Below are positions 1-7,099 of a DNA stretch of 64,000 nt, one piece after another. The first letter of the stretch is position 1, and each line of letters starts with the position of its first letter. A model generated the notes under the pieces. The model was not told the DNA's origin. It was given only the letters and a program-made list of their open reading frames with translations, and searched no databases. Position numbers and translations under genes: made by a program. Source of the stretch: Serratia nevei (GTDB taxonomy: Bacteria > Pseudomonadota > Gammaproteobacteria > Enterobacterales > Enterobacteriaceae); assembly GCF_037948395.1 (NCBI RefSeq), contig NZ_CP149940.1, forward strand, positions 1,364,001 through 1,428,000. The letters run 5' to 3'.

Positions 1-429
1 CGAATGGGCGAAATCGACCGCCGCATGGGTCGCGTGCAGCCGCAGATCGCCGTCGGGGCACTGCGCCAGCCAGTCGCCCAGCGCCGGGTTCAGCCACTTG
101 GAGGCCAACGCCGGCAGGGCGAATACCGTCAGCGCCTGTTTGCCGCGCTGGCGCTCGACGTGCTGCTGCGCCACGCGCAGCGTTTCGAACGCCTCCTGCA
201 CGTAGGCCAGGTAGTCCGCGCCCTGTTCGGTCAGCGTGACGCCGCTTTTGGCGCGGATGAACAGCGTGATCCCCAGATGTTGCTCCAGCTGGCGGATCTG
301 CTGGCTGACGGCGGCGGCGGTCAGCGCCAGCGTATCCGCCGCGCGGGCCAGGCTGCCGGTGCGGGCGGCGGTTTCGAACGCCAGAATGGCGCTCAGCTTG
401 GGCAAGCGCGCGCGGGACGGTGAGTGCAT
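1..429 (-). CDS. LysR-family transcriptional regulator, N-terminal part (cut by window edge)
   Basis: The frame is open from an ATG at 427-429 (minus) to the first base, giving about 143 residues of the N-terminus. An N-terminal winged helix-turn-helix is visible (residues about 8-65, with AAAVSQQIRQLEQHLG as recognition helix), followed by the linker helix and the start of the effector domain (LTVFALPALASKWLNP). This opening of the effector domain resembles GcvA-type LysR proteins. It diverges from the 2OG-Fe(II) oxygenase gene at 546 and probably controls that gene and itself; a dyad lies between them at 464-485. The C-terminal effector half is outside the window, so no ligand can be proposed. 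Confidence 0.85.
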   Translation of the reverse strand, partial: MHSPSRARLPKLSAILAFETAARTGSLARAADTLALTAAAVSQQIRQLEQHLGITLFIRAKSGVTLTEQGADYLAYVQEAFETLRVAQQHVERQRGKQALTVFALPALASKWLNPALGDWLAQCPDGDLRLHATHAAVDFAHS

Positions 430-463
430 GGGCAGGGCTATCGCTAAGAATTGGTTAGCTTAT

Positions 464-485
464 CCATAACGTATTTTTGTTATGG
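464..485. promoter_or_regulatory. Dyad in the LysR/oxygenase divergent promoter region
   Basis: CCATAAC (464-470) and GTTATGG (479-485) form a perfect 7-base inverted repeat around an 8-base T-rich spacer. It lies in the 116-base gap between the divergent LysR and oxygenase starts, where a LysR binding site is expected. The function is inferred from symmetry and position. Confidence 0.45.
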
Positions 486-545
486 CGGCAATGCGCCATT
501 CGCTACAGTGAGAGGCATCCGGCTATCGCACACGAGGGGAACGTC

Positions 546-1325
546 ATGCCGCAACTTGCCGATATTATCGATCTGTCCGCCCATCCCATCGACGACGCCG
601 AGTTCCGCGCCCGTTGCCGGCAAACGCTGGAACGCAGCGGTGCGTTAGTACTGCCGGGATTTTTGCGCGCCGCCGCGCTGGCGACGGTGCGGCTGGAAGG
701 CGCCGAACAGCACCACGCGGCGTTTTACGCCACCAGCAAACACAACGTGTATCTGCGGCCGCAGGACGACGCGCTGCCGGCCGATCACGCGCGCAACCGG
801 CTGGTGGTGTCGTCCAAGGGCTGCATTACCGACGAAGATATTCCGCCGCAGTCGCCGCTGCGTGCGCTGTACGACGCTCCGGCGTTTCGCGCGTTCCTCT
901 GTGCGGTGCTGGATGAGGCGCAGCTGTATCCCTACGCCGATCGGCTGTCGTCGATCAACCTGCATTACGCCCACACCGGCCAGGAGCTGGGCTGGCACTT
1001 CGACAACTCGTCGTTCGCCATCACGCTGCTGATCCAGAAACCGGCGGCGGGCGGGCGTTTCGAGTACGTGGAGAACCTGCGCGATGCCGATCGCGGCGAG
1101 ATGAACTATGCCGGGGTCACGCAGGTGCTGGACGGGGAGCGGGCGGCCAAACGGCTGGCGATGGAGGAGGGGGATTTGGTGCTGTTTCGCGGGCGCAACG
1201 CCATGCACCGGGTGACGCCGACCGAAGGCGACATCACGCGCATGCTGGTGGTGCTAGCCTACAATGCGCAGCCGGACGTGATGCTGTCGGAAAGCGCCAG
1301 AATGACGTTCTACGGCCGATTATAG
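546..1325 (+). CDS. 2OG-Fe(II) dioxygenase superfamily protein (HalD/ArpA-like)
   Basis: The 259-residue protein starts at ATG 546, which has GAGGGGA just upstream; an in-frame ATG at 477 would add unconserved residues. It carries the iron-binding facial triad in a double-stranded beta helix: H151-x-D153 (GWHFDNSS), the distal H221 (AMHRVTP), and an Arg at about 234 (GDITRM) to hold 2-oxoglutarate. The family hydroxylates amino acids or small metabolites. Because the carboxylate of HxD is present, hydroxylation is likelier than the halogenation done by family members in which that residue is Gly. No signal peptide is present, so it is cytoplasmic. The substrate is unknown. Its divergent LysR neighbour suggests substrate-induced expression. 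Confidence 0.8.
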   Translation: MPQLADIIDLSAHPIDDAEFRARCRQTLERSGALVLPGFLRAAALATVRLEGAEQHHAAFYATSKHNVYLRPQDDALPADHARNRLVVSSKGCITDEDIPPQSPLRALYDAPAFRAFLCAVLDEAQLYPYADRLSSINLHYAHTGQELGWHFDNSSFAITLLIQKPAAGGRFEYVENLRDADRGEMNYAGVTQVLDGERAAKRLAMEEGDLVLFRGRNAMHRVTPTEGDITRMLVVLAYNAQPDVMLSESARMTFYGRL

Positions 1326-1330
1326 CGGAT

Positions 1331-1357
1331 AAAAAAAACCGCCCCGGAGGGCGGTTT
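1331..1357 (-). terminator. Rho-independent terminator of ansP
   Basis: AAACCGCCC pairs with GGGCGGTTT around a CGGA tetraloop. Read on the minus strand it is followed by a run of eight T, and it begins 7 bases past the ansP stop. It also sits just after the convergent oxygenase gene and may serve both. Confidence 0.85.
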
Positions 1358-1363
1358 GTCGAA

Positions 1364-2830
1364 TCAGTGCGGGTTTTGTTCTTCGTGAGCCTGCTGTTCC
1401 AGCTTCACTTCCTGCGCGCGCTTGCGCAGGCCGAACCAGCCCAGCGTCAGCAGCACCGCTAGCACCGGAATGGTGGCGATGGTCCAGGTGCCGTTCGGGT
1501 AGTCGAACGCCATCATCACCACCACGATCAGCAGGAACGCCAGCGTCAGCCAGGAGGTGAACGGCGCGCCCGGCATTCTGAACGAGACCGGCTGCGCGCG
1601 GCCTTCGCGCACGGCTTTGCGCAGACGCATCTGGCAAACGATGATAAATGCCCAGGAGGCGATGATGCCCAGCGAAGCGATGTTCAACACGATCTCGAAC
1701 ACCTGCGACGGCACCAGATAGTTGAGCACCACGCCGATCACGTAGATGCCGCAGGTGACCAGGATGCCGGCGTAAGGCACCTGCTGGCTGCTCATTTTGG
1801 CCATCAGCTTCGGCGCGGAGCCGCCCATCGCCAGCGAGCGCAGGATGCGGCCGGTAGAGTAGAGGCCGGAGTTGAGGCTGGACAGCGCGGCGGTCAACAC
1901 CACGATGTTCATGATGGTGCCGATATAAGGCACACCCAGCTTGCTGAAGAAGGTGACGAACGGGCTTTGGCCGGCCTGATAGGCGTTCCACGGCAGCAGC
2001 AGCACCAACAGCACCACGGAGCCGACGTAGAACAGACCGATACGCCAGATCACGCTGTTGATCGCTTTGGGCATCATTTTGGCCGGATCTTTACACTCGC
2101 CGGCGGCGGTGCCGATAAGCTCAATGCCGGCGAAGGCGAAGATCACCCCTTGCACCAGCACCAGTGCCGGCAGCAGGCCGTGCGGGAACATGCCGCCGTT
2201 TTCGGTGATCAGGTGCATGCCGGTGGTGTGGCCGGCGACCGGGGTGCCGGTGCCGAGGAATACCACGCCGACAATCAGGAACAGCGCGATGGCGGCGACC
2301 TTGATCAGCGCGAACCAGAATTCCATTTCGGCGAACCATTTCACGCCGATCATGTTCATGGTGGCGACGATGCCGAGCGCGCCGAGGGCGAACAGCCATT
2401 GCGGCACGTCGGCGAAGGTGCCCCAGTAGTGCATGTACAGCGCTACCGCGGTGATGTCGACGATGCCGGTCATCGCCCAGTTGAGGAAATACATCCAGCC
2501 GGCGACGTAAGAGGCTTTCTCACCGAGAAATTCGCGGGCGTAAGAAACGAAGCTGCCGCTGGAAGGGCGATGCAGCACCAGTTCGCCCAGCGCGCGCAGG
2601 ATGAAGAAAGAGAAGATCCCGCACACCAGATAGACCAGCGCCAGCGCCGGCCCGGCCAGTTCGAGACGGCCGCCGGTACCGAGGAACAAGCCGGTGCCGA
2701 TCGAACCGCCAATGGCGATCATTTGGATCTGCCGGTTACCCATGCTTTTGTGATAACCGGATTCATGGGAGTCTAGCCAGCGTCGTCTGGCGGCGTGTTT
2801 ATCGTCCGCCGACTTTTTTTGTGAGTGCAT
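1364..2830 (-). CDS. ansP: L-asparagine permease AnsP (APC superfamily)
   Basis: This inner-membrane, proton-coupled amino-acid permease has 488 residues; E. coli AnsP has about 500. Long stretches match AnsP as I know it: the N-terminal HESGYHKSMGNRQIQMIAIGG, the first-helix glycine motif GSIGTGLFLG, HRPSSGSFVSYAREFLGEKA, and GECKDPAKMMPKAINSVIWR. About twelve hydrophobic segments are present. The N-terminal tail of about 30 residues is charged and cytoplasmic. It is transcribed alone with a strong terminator behind it. The long A+T-rich upstream gap contains Fur-like and CRP-like sequences that could serve it. Confidence 0.92.
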   Translation of the reverse strand: MHSQKKSADDKHAARRRWLDSHESGYHKSMGNRQIQMIAIGGSIGTGLFLGTGGRLELAGPALALVYLVCGIFSFFILRALGELVLHRPSSGSFVSYAREFLGEKASYVAGWMYFLNWAMTGIVDITAVALYMHYWGTFADVPQWLFALGALGIVATMNMIGVKWFAEMEFWFALIKVAAIALFLIVGVVFLGTGTPVAGHTTGMHLITENGGMFPHGLLPALVLVQGVIFAFAGIELIGTAAGECKDPAKMMPKAINSVIWRIGLFYVGSVVLLVLLLPWNAYQAGQSPFVTFFSKLGVPYIGTIMNIVVLTAALSSLNSGLYSTGRILRSLAMGGSAPKLMAKMSSQQVPYAGILVTCGIYVIGVVLNYLVPSQVFEIVLNIASLGIIASWAFIIVCQMRLRKAVREGRAQPVSFRMPGAPFTSWLTLAFLLIVVVMMAFDYPNGTWTIATIPVLAVLLTLGWFGLRKRAQEVKLEQQAHEEQNPH

Positions 2831-3076
2831 TATCCGTCCTGTTTACCTGTCTATGATGAACTCCGCCCTGAGCTGCAGGGCAAACGATTGCCATCAGCAA
2901 TCGTAATGAGAATGAGGTCGTAGCATCATTCCGCTGTTTATTGTGTATACAGCTGCCGTTAAATAACGGCGTGGCATGCTACCGTTTCCCGATAAATGTG
3001 GCAAAAAAACCTGTGCGCAAAGCGTGAGCAATTGTGTGTATTTTTTAAACTGAAAACAAAAGCGCATATTATTCAG

Positions 3077-3095
3077 TAAGATGAGTCTCATTATC
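3077..3095. promoter_or_regulatory. Possible Fur box
   Basis: TAAGATGAGTCTCATTATC agrees with the 19-base Fur consensus at about 13 positions by eye, with the right half (CATTATC) intact. It lies about 250 bases upstream of ansP and is not placed near any obvious iron gene, so it may be fortuitous. Confidence 0.35.
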
Positions 3096-3118
3096 AACAC
3101 GGAAATATCGAACGATAA

Positions 3119-3136
3119 AAGTGATTGAAATCACAG
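3119..3136. promoter_or_regulatory. CRP-like palindrome upstream of ansP
   Basis: The core GTGATTGAAATCACA matches the CRP half-sites GTGA-N6-TCAC, with only the outer T of TGTGA missing on the left. It sits about 290 bases upstream of the ansP start, which is far for direct activation unless the promoter is distal. Confidence 0.4.
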
Positions 3137-3217
3137 AATAATAATTACCGTGCAAACTAAAGGGATTTGAAGGTTATTTCGCGTGGGGGCAAAGGCGGGC
3201 GGAAAATAAAGCGGTGG

Positions 3218-3247
3218 CGCCTGCGCGGCGATGGGCGTGCGCAGGCG
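3218..3247 (-). terminator. Hairpin terminator behind the PACE gene
   Basis: CGCCTGCGC pairs perfectly with GCGCAGGCG across a 12-base loop. On the minus strand it follows the PACE stop by about 20 bases and leads into a T-rich tract. Confidence 0.6.
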
Positions 3248-3266
3248 AATGGGGCGAGGGGGTTTT

Positions 3267-3704
3267 TTAGGCGGATTCACCGGCCGGCAGAGCCGAAGCC
3301 GGCAGGCCGAACAGCTTGTCGAACGCCCAGTTAAACAGGAAGGTGTAGCAAGGAATGATGACGATCAGCGCCATGTCCAGCAGCAGCGCCTGCCACAGCG
3401 TGATGCCCATCCACCAGGCGATCAGCGGGATCAGATACACCACCAGCGTCAGCTGAAAGCCCACTGCGTGCAAAATGCGGCGCTTGAGGGTACGGGTGCG
3501 CGACGCCTGGCGGCTTTCCCACCACTCGAACAGGTAGTTGTAAATGAAGTTCCAGCTGACCGCGAGGGTGGTGATCACCACCGCCAGCGGCCCGGTGCTG
3601 CTCGGCGCGTGGCCCGACAGCAGCGCCAGCCCCAGCGCCGAGATCGTCATGCCGATAAGTTCATAAGCGGTGACATACACCAGTTTGCGTTTGACGCCTT
3701 GCAT
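3267..3704 (-). CDS. PACE-family multidrug/biocide efflux transporter (AceI-like)
   Basis: The 145-residue inner-membrane protein has four predicted membrane segments arranged as two bacterial-transmembrane-pair repeats, the hallmark of the proteobacterial antimicrobial compound efflux family. Each half carries a similar motif: YELIGMTISALGLALL with NFIYNYLFEWWE, and LLDMALIVIIPCYTFLFNWAFDKLFG. The family exports chlorhexidine and related biocides, or polyamine-like substrates, by proton antiport. The length fits the family. It diverges from a LysR regulator at 3817, the same arrangement as aceI with aceR, so induction by its substrate through that regulator is likely. Confidence 0.88.
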   Translation of the reverse strand: MQGVKRKLVYVTAYELIGMTISALGLALLSGHAPSSTGPLAVVITTLAVSWNFIYNYLFEWWESRQASRTRTLKRRILHAVGFQLTLVVYLIPLIAWWMGITLWQALLLDMALIVIIPCYTFLFNWAFDKLFGLPASALPAGESA

Positions 3705-3789
3705 TGTTTTCTCCCGATCTGTTTTTAGTTGCCTCTGTGGCGACGGCGGCTAAGATAGCGTCAATCACATTGATAGAAAAAGTCAGGAG

Positions 3790-3808
3790 CTGTCAGTTTT
3801 ACTGACAG
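3790..3808. promoter_or_regulatory. Perfect operator-like dyad upstream of the LysR gene
   Basis: CTGTCAGT-TTT-ACTGACAG is an exact 8-3-8 inverted repeat ending 8 bases before the LysR ATG at 3817. It covers the ribosome-binding region of that gene. It may be an autoregulatory site, or an RNA hairpin restricting translation. Confidence 0.5.
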
Positions 3809-3816
3809 GTTAAACG

Positions 3817-4710
3817 ATGAACTTTTCCAGCGACAATATCGAACTGTTTCTGGCGGTGCTCGATCGCGGTTCGTTTTCCGCCGCCGCCCGCGCGCTGCGG
3901 CGCGTACCCTCCGCCGTCAGCATGGGCATCGCCAACATGGAGGCGGAGCTCGGTTTCGTACTGTTCGATCGCTCGCACCGCGAACCGACGCCGACTGCGC
4001 TGGCGTTGGCCCTGGCGCCGCACGCCCGCCTGATCGCCGGGCAGCTCAAGCAGCTGCAGGTGCACGCCATCGAACTTTCCCAAGGGCTGGAAAGCACGCT
4101 TTCGATCGGCGTGGCGTCGGACATCAACGGCGCCGGCCTGCTGGCGGCGGTGAAAACGCTGTCGCAACGTTATCCGCTGCTGAACATCGAAGTGCTCAGC
4201 GCGCCGCAGGACGACGTGCTGCATATGCTGCATCAGGGGCGCATTGGCGTCTGCCTCGCGTTCGGCGGGCTCAACATCAACAGCGCGGAGCAGTTCCACT
4301 CCGTCGGCGCGGAGTCGCTGGTGGCGATGGTATCGCCGCAGCATCCGGCGCTGGAGGGCGCGGCGGGCGAGCTGTTTCTCGAGGATCTGATCAACGTGCG
4401 GCAGATCATGGTGGCCAGCCGCGATCTGCCGATCGGCGATCTGCGCCCGCAGGTGGCGGAGGCCTACTGGCGCACCGACAGCCTGCCGATGGCGCTGAAC
4501 ATGGTGGAAGCGGGCCTGGGGTGGGGCAATTTCCCGCTGTCGCTGGCCGAGCCGCTGCTGGCGCAGGGGCGGCTGGTGCGGCTGAAATTCAAAAATACCA
4601 AGAACGAGCTGCGCTTGCCGATGCATCTGATCTGGCTGAAGAGCCGCCCGCTGGACAAGGCGGCGCGCGAGCTGGTCGAGCTGATGCGCGCGGCGCCGCA
4701 GGAGAGCTGA
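3817..4710 (+). CDS. LysR-family regulator, probably of the PACE pump
   Basis: The full-length LysR protein has 297 residues. Its N-terminal winged helix-turn-helix spans about residues 5-62 (GSFSAAARALRRVPSAVSMGIANMEAELG), and a periplasmic-binding-like effector domain follows from about 90. It is divergent from the PACE gene with 112 bases between the starts, so it probably activates that pump when it binds the drug or a polyamine. The start ATG 3817 lies directly behind a perfect dyad (3790-3808). The ligand cannot be read from the sequence. Confidence 0.85.
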   Translation: MNFSSDNIELFLAVLDRGSFSAAARALRRVPSAVSMGIANMEAELGFVLFDRSHREPTPTALALALAPHARLIAGQLKQLQVHAIELSQGLESTLSIGVASDINGAGLLAAVKTLSQRYPLLNIEVLSAPQDDVLHMLHQGRIGVCLAFGGLNINSAEQFHSVGAESLVAMVSPQHPALEGAAGELFLEDLINVRQIMVASRDLPIGDLRPQVAEAYWRTDSLPMALNMVEAGLGWGNFPLSLAEPLLAQGRLVRLKFKNTKNELRLPMHLIWLKSRPLDKAARELVELMRAAPQES

Positions 4711-4726
4711 CGCCAGGCGCGCTGGC

Positions 4727-5290
4727 TTATTCCGCGTGGCGTTTGCGCCACCAGAAGCGCACCAGCAGGATGGCGGCAATCGCCAGCGCGACAAACAGCA
4801 GGCTGGAGAGTTTTTTATTGAAGCCGGTAAAGAAGCTTTCGATCGCCTGGCCGCCAAAATAGCCGAGCATGACGAAGATCGTCGCCCACAGAATGGCGCC
4901 GAGGATGTTGAGCGGCACAAAGCGCGACGGCGGCAGGCGGCTGGCGCCGATCAGCACCGGGCCGATGATGCGGAAGCCGTACATAAAGCGCACTCCGATA
5001 ACGAACAGCATCGGGTGGCGAGCGATCAGCCTTCTGGCGCGCGCGATGCGCTTTTCCTGCCCTTTGAGCCGCGAGATGACCCGGCCTTCGAACCGGCGGC
5101 CGGTGAAGTACAGCAGCTGATCCCCCAACGTGCCGCCGAGCGCCACCACCGCTATCACCCACGGCCAGTGCAGCAGCCCTTCGTGGGCGGCGATGCCGCC
5201 CAGCAGCGTGATGGTTTCTCCCTCAGCCAGGCAGCCGATAAACAACGCCCAGTAGCCGTAGTCCGTAATGTAGTGGGCCAAATCGGTCAT
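4727..5290 (-). CDS. yohD: DedA-family membrane protein YohD
   Basis: The 187-residue polytopic protein aligns by eye with E. coli YohD over its length, including the segments GYWALFIGCLAEGETITLLGG, GGTLGDQLLYFTGRRF, FVIGVRFMYGFRIIGPVLIGAS and FVPLNILGAILWA. The FxxR-x3-P-type motif of DedA proteins (RFMYGFRIIGP, about 102-112) is present. DedA proteins act as undecaprenyl-phosphate or phospholipid translocases and help maintain the membrane; the role of YohD itself is not settled. It converges with the LysR gene at 4710. In E. coli yohD is close to yohC and pbpG, both also in this window. Confidence 0.9.
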   Translation of the reverse strand: MTDLAHYITDYGYWALFIGCLAEGETITLLGGIAAHEGLLHWPWVIAVVALGGTLGDQLLYFTGRRFEGRVISRLKGQEKRIARARRLIARHPMLFVIGVRFMYGFRIIGPVLIGASRLPPSRFVPLNILGAILWATIFVMLGYFGGQAIESFFTGFNKKLSSLLFVALAIAAILLVRFWWRKRHAE

Positions 5291-5340
5291 TCCTTACTCC
5301 TTATGTGACTGACGCATAAGGGCAAGTATACGCCCGATCG

Positions 5341-6018
5341 CTAGCCTTGGGCGATCTGGGCCACCAACGCTCTGCGCTGCGCCAGGCTTTCCGCCATTTG
5401 TGCCTGTACCTTGGCGTAAATGTGCGGCGGGGCCAGTTCCGGCGTGCCGCCCGTGAACGGCGGAGCCGGGGCGTATTCCAGATAGAGTTGGATCGTCTGG
5501 GCAGTGTCTTCGCCGTGCAGTTCGGCGATCAGCGCCAGCGCAAAGTCGATGCCGGCGGTGACGCCGCCGCCGCTGATCACGTTGCCGTCGCGCTCAACGC
5601 GTGCAGCGCTGGGTATGGCGCCGAATAGCGCCAGGCTGTCGCGCATCGACCAGTGGCAGGCGGCGCGTTTGCCCGGCAGCAAGCCGGCGGCCGCCAGGAT
5701 CAGCGAACCGGTGCACACCGAGGTCAGGTAGCGGGCATCGGCGCCCAGCCGCCGGATTTGCCGCATGAACGCTTCATCCTGCAGCGCCTGGGTGCAGCCG
5801 CTGCCGCCCGGCACGCACAGCACGTCGCAGCGCGCGATCTCCGGCAGCGGGCGCAGTTGGGTGAAGTGCAAGCCTTCCGATTCGACATCCGCGCCGTCTA
5901 CCGAAGCGACGACGATTTCCGCGCCCGGCATGTGGCGCAGAAACTGCAGTGGGCCGGTGAAATCGAGCTGGGTGACGCCTTGATAGATGGGAAATACAAT
6001 CACGAGTGGTTCAGACAT
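5341..6018 (-). CDS. DJ-1/PfpI-family protein, isonitrile hydratase-like
   Basis: The 225-residue class I glutamine amidotransferase-like protein has the nucleophile elbow SVCTGS with C102, the upstream acidic residue in LDFTGP (D19), and GGGVTAGIDFALALI. These resemble cyclohexyl-isocyanide hydratase (InhA, about 228 residues) and the amidotransferase half of GlxA regulators. It is cytoplasmic. It diverges from a GlxA-type regulator (6110) that carries the same fold, so the pair looks like a regulator and its target. The isonitrile hydratase activity is a family-based guess; a glyoxalase or chaperone role is also possible. Confidence 0.75.
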   Translation of the reverse strand: MSEPLVIVFPIYQGVTQLDFTGPLQFLRHMPGAEIVVASVDGADVESEGLHFTQLRPLPEIARCDVLCVPGGSGCTQALQDEAFMRQIRRLGADARYLTSVCTGSLILAAAGLLPGKRAACHWSMRDSLALFGAIPSAARVERDGNVISGGGVTAGIDFALALIAELHGEDTAQTIQLYLEYAPAPPFTGGTPELAPPHIYAKVQAQMAESLAQRRALVAQIAQG

Positions 6019-6053
6019 GACATTCGCCTCATTTTTATCGTTGGACCTGGGCC

Positions 6054-6082
6054 ATAATAGCCGCCCTGTTTTTGGCTGTTAT
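6054..6082. promoter_or_regulatory. Imperfect dyad between the DJ-1 gene and the GlxA-type regulator
   Basis: ATAATAGCC (6054-6062) and GGCTGTTAT (6074-6082) form an inverted repeat with one mismatch and an 11-base spacer, in the 91-base divergent promoter region. It is a candidate operator for the regulator at 6110. Confidence 0.4.
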
Positions 6083-6109
6083 GACAGATAACCCTCAAAA
6101 AGCGCCATC

Positions 6110-7054
6110 ATGAAAACGATCGGTTTTGTGGTTTTTCCCGGTTTCAACCTGCTGGACTTTGCCGGCCCGCTGGCGGCGTTTGATAACGTCAGCCAGTTTA
6201 CCGATCCGCCGGCCTACCGCTGCGTGGCGATCTCGCCGCAGGGCGGGATGGTCGCCAGCTCGGCCGGGGTGGAGATCGCCACGCAGCCATGCGGCGACGA
6301 GCGTTTCGATACGCTGGTGGTGGCCGGCGGCAGCGGCAACGTGATGGCGGCGCAGTCGCCGGCGCTGGTGGCGTTTCTGACGACCCACAGCCGGCGGGCA
6401 CGGCGCATCGCCAGCGTGTGTACCGGCGCGTTTATTCTGGCGGCCTGCGGTTTGCTGGACGGCAAGCGCGCCACCACCCACTGGTATCATGCGGCGCGGC
6501 TGCAGCAGAGTTATCCGCGCATCCGCGTCGACAGCAACCGTATCTTCATTCGCGACGGCGATATCTGGACCTCGGCCGGCATCAGCGCCGGCATCGATCT
6601 GGCGCTGGCGTTGATAGAAGACGACCTTGGCGCCACGATGGCGGCGGGCGTGGCGCGGCAGCTGGTGGTCTACCACCGGCGCCCCGGCGGGCAGTCGCAG
6701 TACTCGCTGTTGCTGGCGTTGAACCCGTCGTCGGATCGCATGCGCGCCGCGCTGTCGTTCGCGCGCGAGCACTTGCACCTGCCGCTGTCGGTGGCGGATC
6801 TGGCCGACGCCGCCTGCCTGAGCGAGCGCCAGTTCGGTCGGCTGTTCCGCGCCGAAACCGGGCAGACGCCGGCCAAGGTGATCGAACAGCTGCGGGTGGA
6901 GGCGGCCAGGGTGCGCATCGAAGAGAGCGCCGAGCCGCTGGAGGCGATCGCCCGTTCGGTGGGATTCAGCGATCCGGAGCGCATGAGGCGGGCGTTTATC
7001 CGGGTATTTGGCCTGTCGCCGCAGGCGATCCGCCGGCTCGGCCGCGCGGGATAA
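6110..7054 (+). CDS. GlxA-family transcriptional regulator (amidotransferase-like domain + AraC HTH)
   Basis: The 314-residue protein has an N-terminal DJ-1/PfpI domain (about 1-190, elbow SVCTGAF with C104) joined to a C-terminal AraC-type double helix-turn-helix (about 210-314, LSVADLADAACLSERQFGRLFRAETGQ-like, then FSDPERMRRAFIRVFGLSPQAIRR). Proteins of this build sense small metabolites and activate catabolic genes, for example for choline, carnitine or arginine. It lies between the divergent DJ-1 enzyme and the co-oriented SAHase-like gene 45 bases downstream, so it may control either or both. Confidence 0.88.
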   Translation: MKTIGFVVFPGFNLLDFAGPLAAFDNVSQFTDPPAYRCVAISPQGGMVASSAGVEIATQPCGDERFDTLVVAGGSGNVMAAQSPALVAFLTTHSRRARRIASVCTGAFILAACGLLDGKRATTHWYHAARLQQSYPRIRVDSNRIFIRDGDIWTSAGISAGIDLALALIEDDLGATMAAGVARQLVVYHRRPGGQSQYSLLLALNPSSDRMRAALSFAREHLHLPLSVADLADAACLSERQFGRLFRAETGQTPAKVIEQLRVEAARVRIEESAEPLEAIARSVGFSDPERMRRAFIRVFGLSPQAIRRLGRAG

Positions 7055-7099
7055 CTTTTTTGCCACGCCTGGCGGCGGGGCGCACCAGAGGAGCAACGG

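Larger units (their letters stand above)
2831..3266. other. Non-coding gap between ansP and the PACE gene
   Basis: This 436-base, mostly A+T-rich stretch has no convincing gene. Visible structure: a short hairpin (GATTGC/GCAATC, about 2885-2902), a small CCGTTA/TAACGG dyad near 2956-2969, a Fur-like box (3077-3095), a CRP-like palindrome (3119-3136), and the hairpin behind the PACE gene (3218-3247). Confidence 0.6.

Noticed and set aside
2900..2920. A second Fur-like sequence (GTAATGAGAATGAGG) close to ansP
   Set aside because: Only the left half resembles the consensus; the right half does not fit, so it was not listed as a site.
2894..3100. A 68-codon minus-strand frame upstream of ansP
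   Set aside because: It crosses hairpins and Fur/CRP-like sites and has no convincing start site or family.
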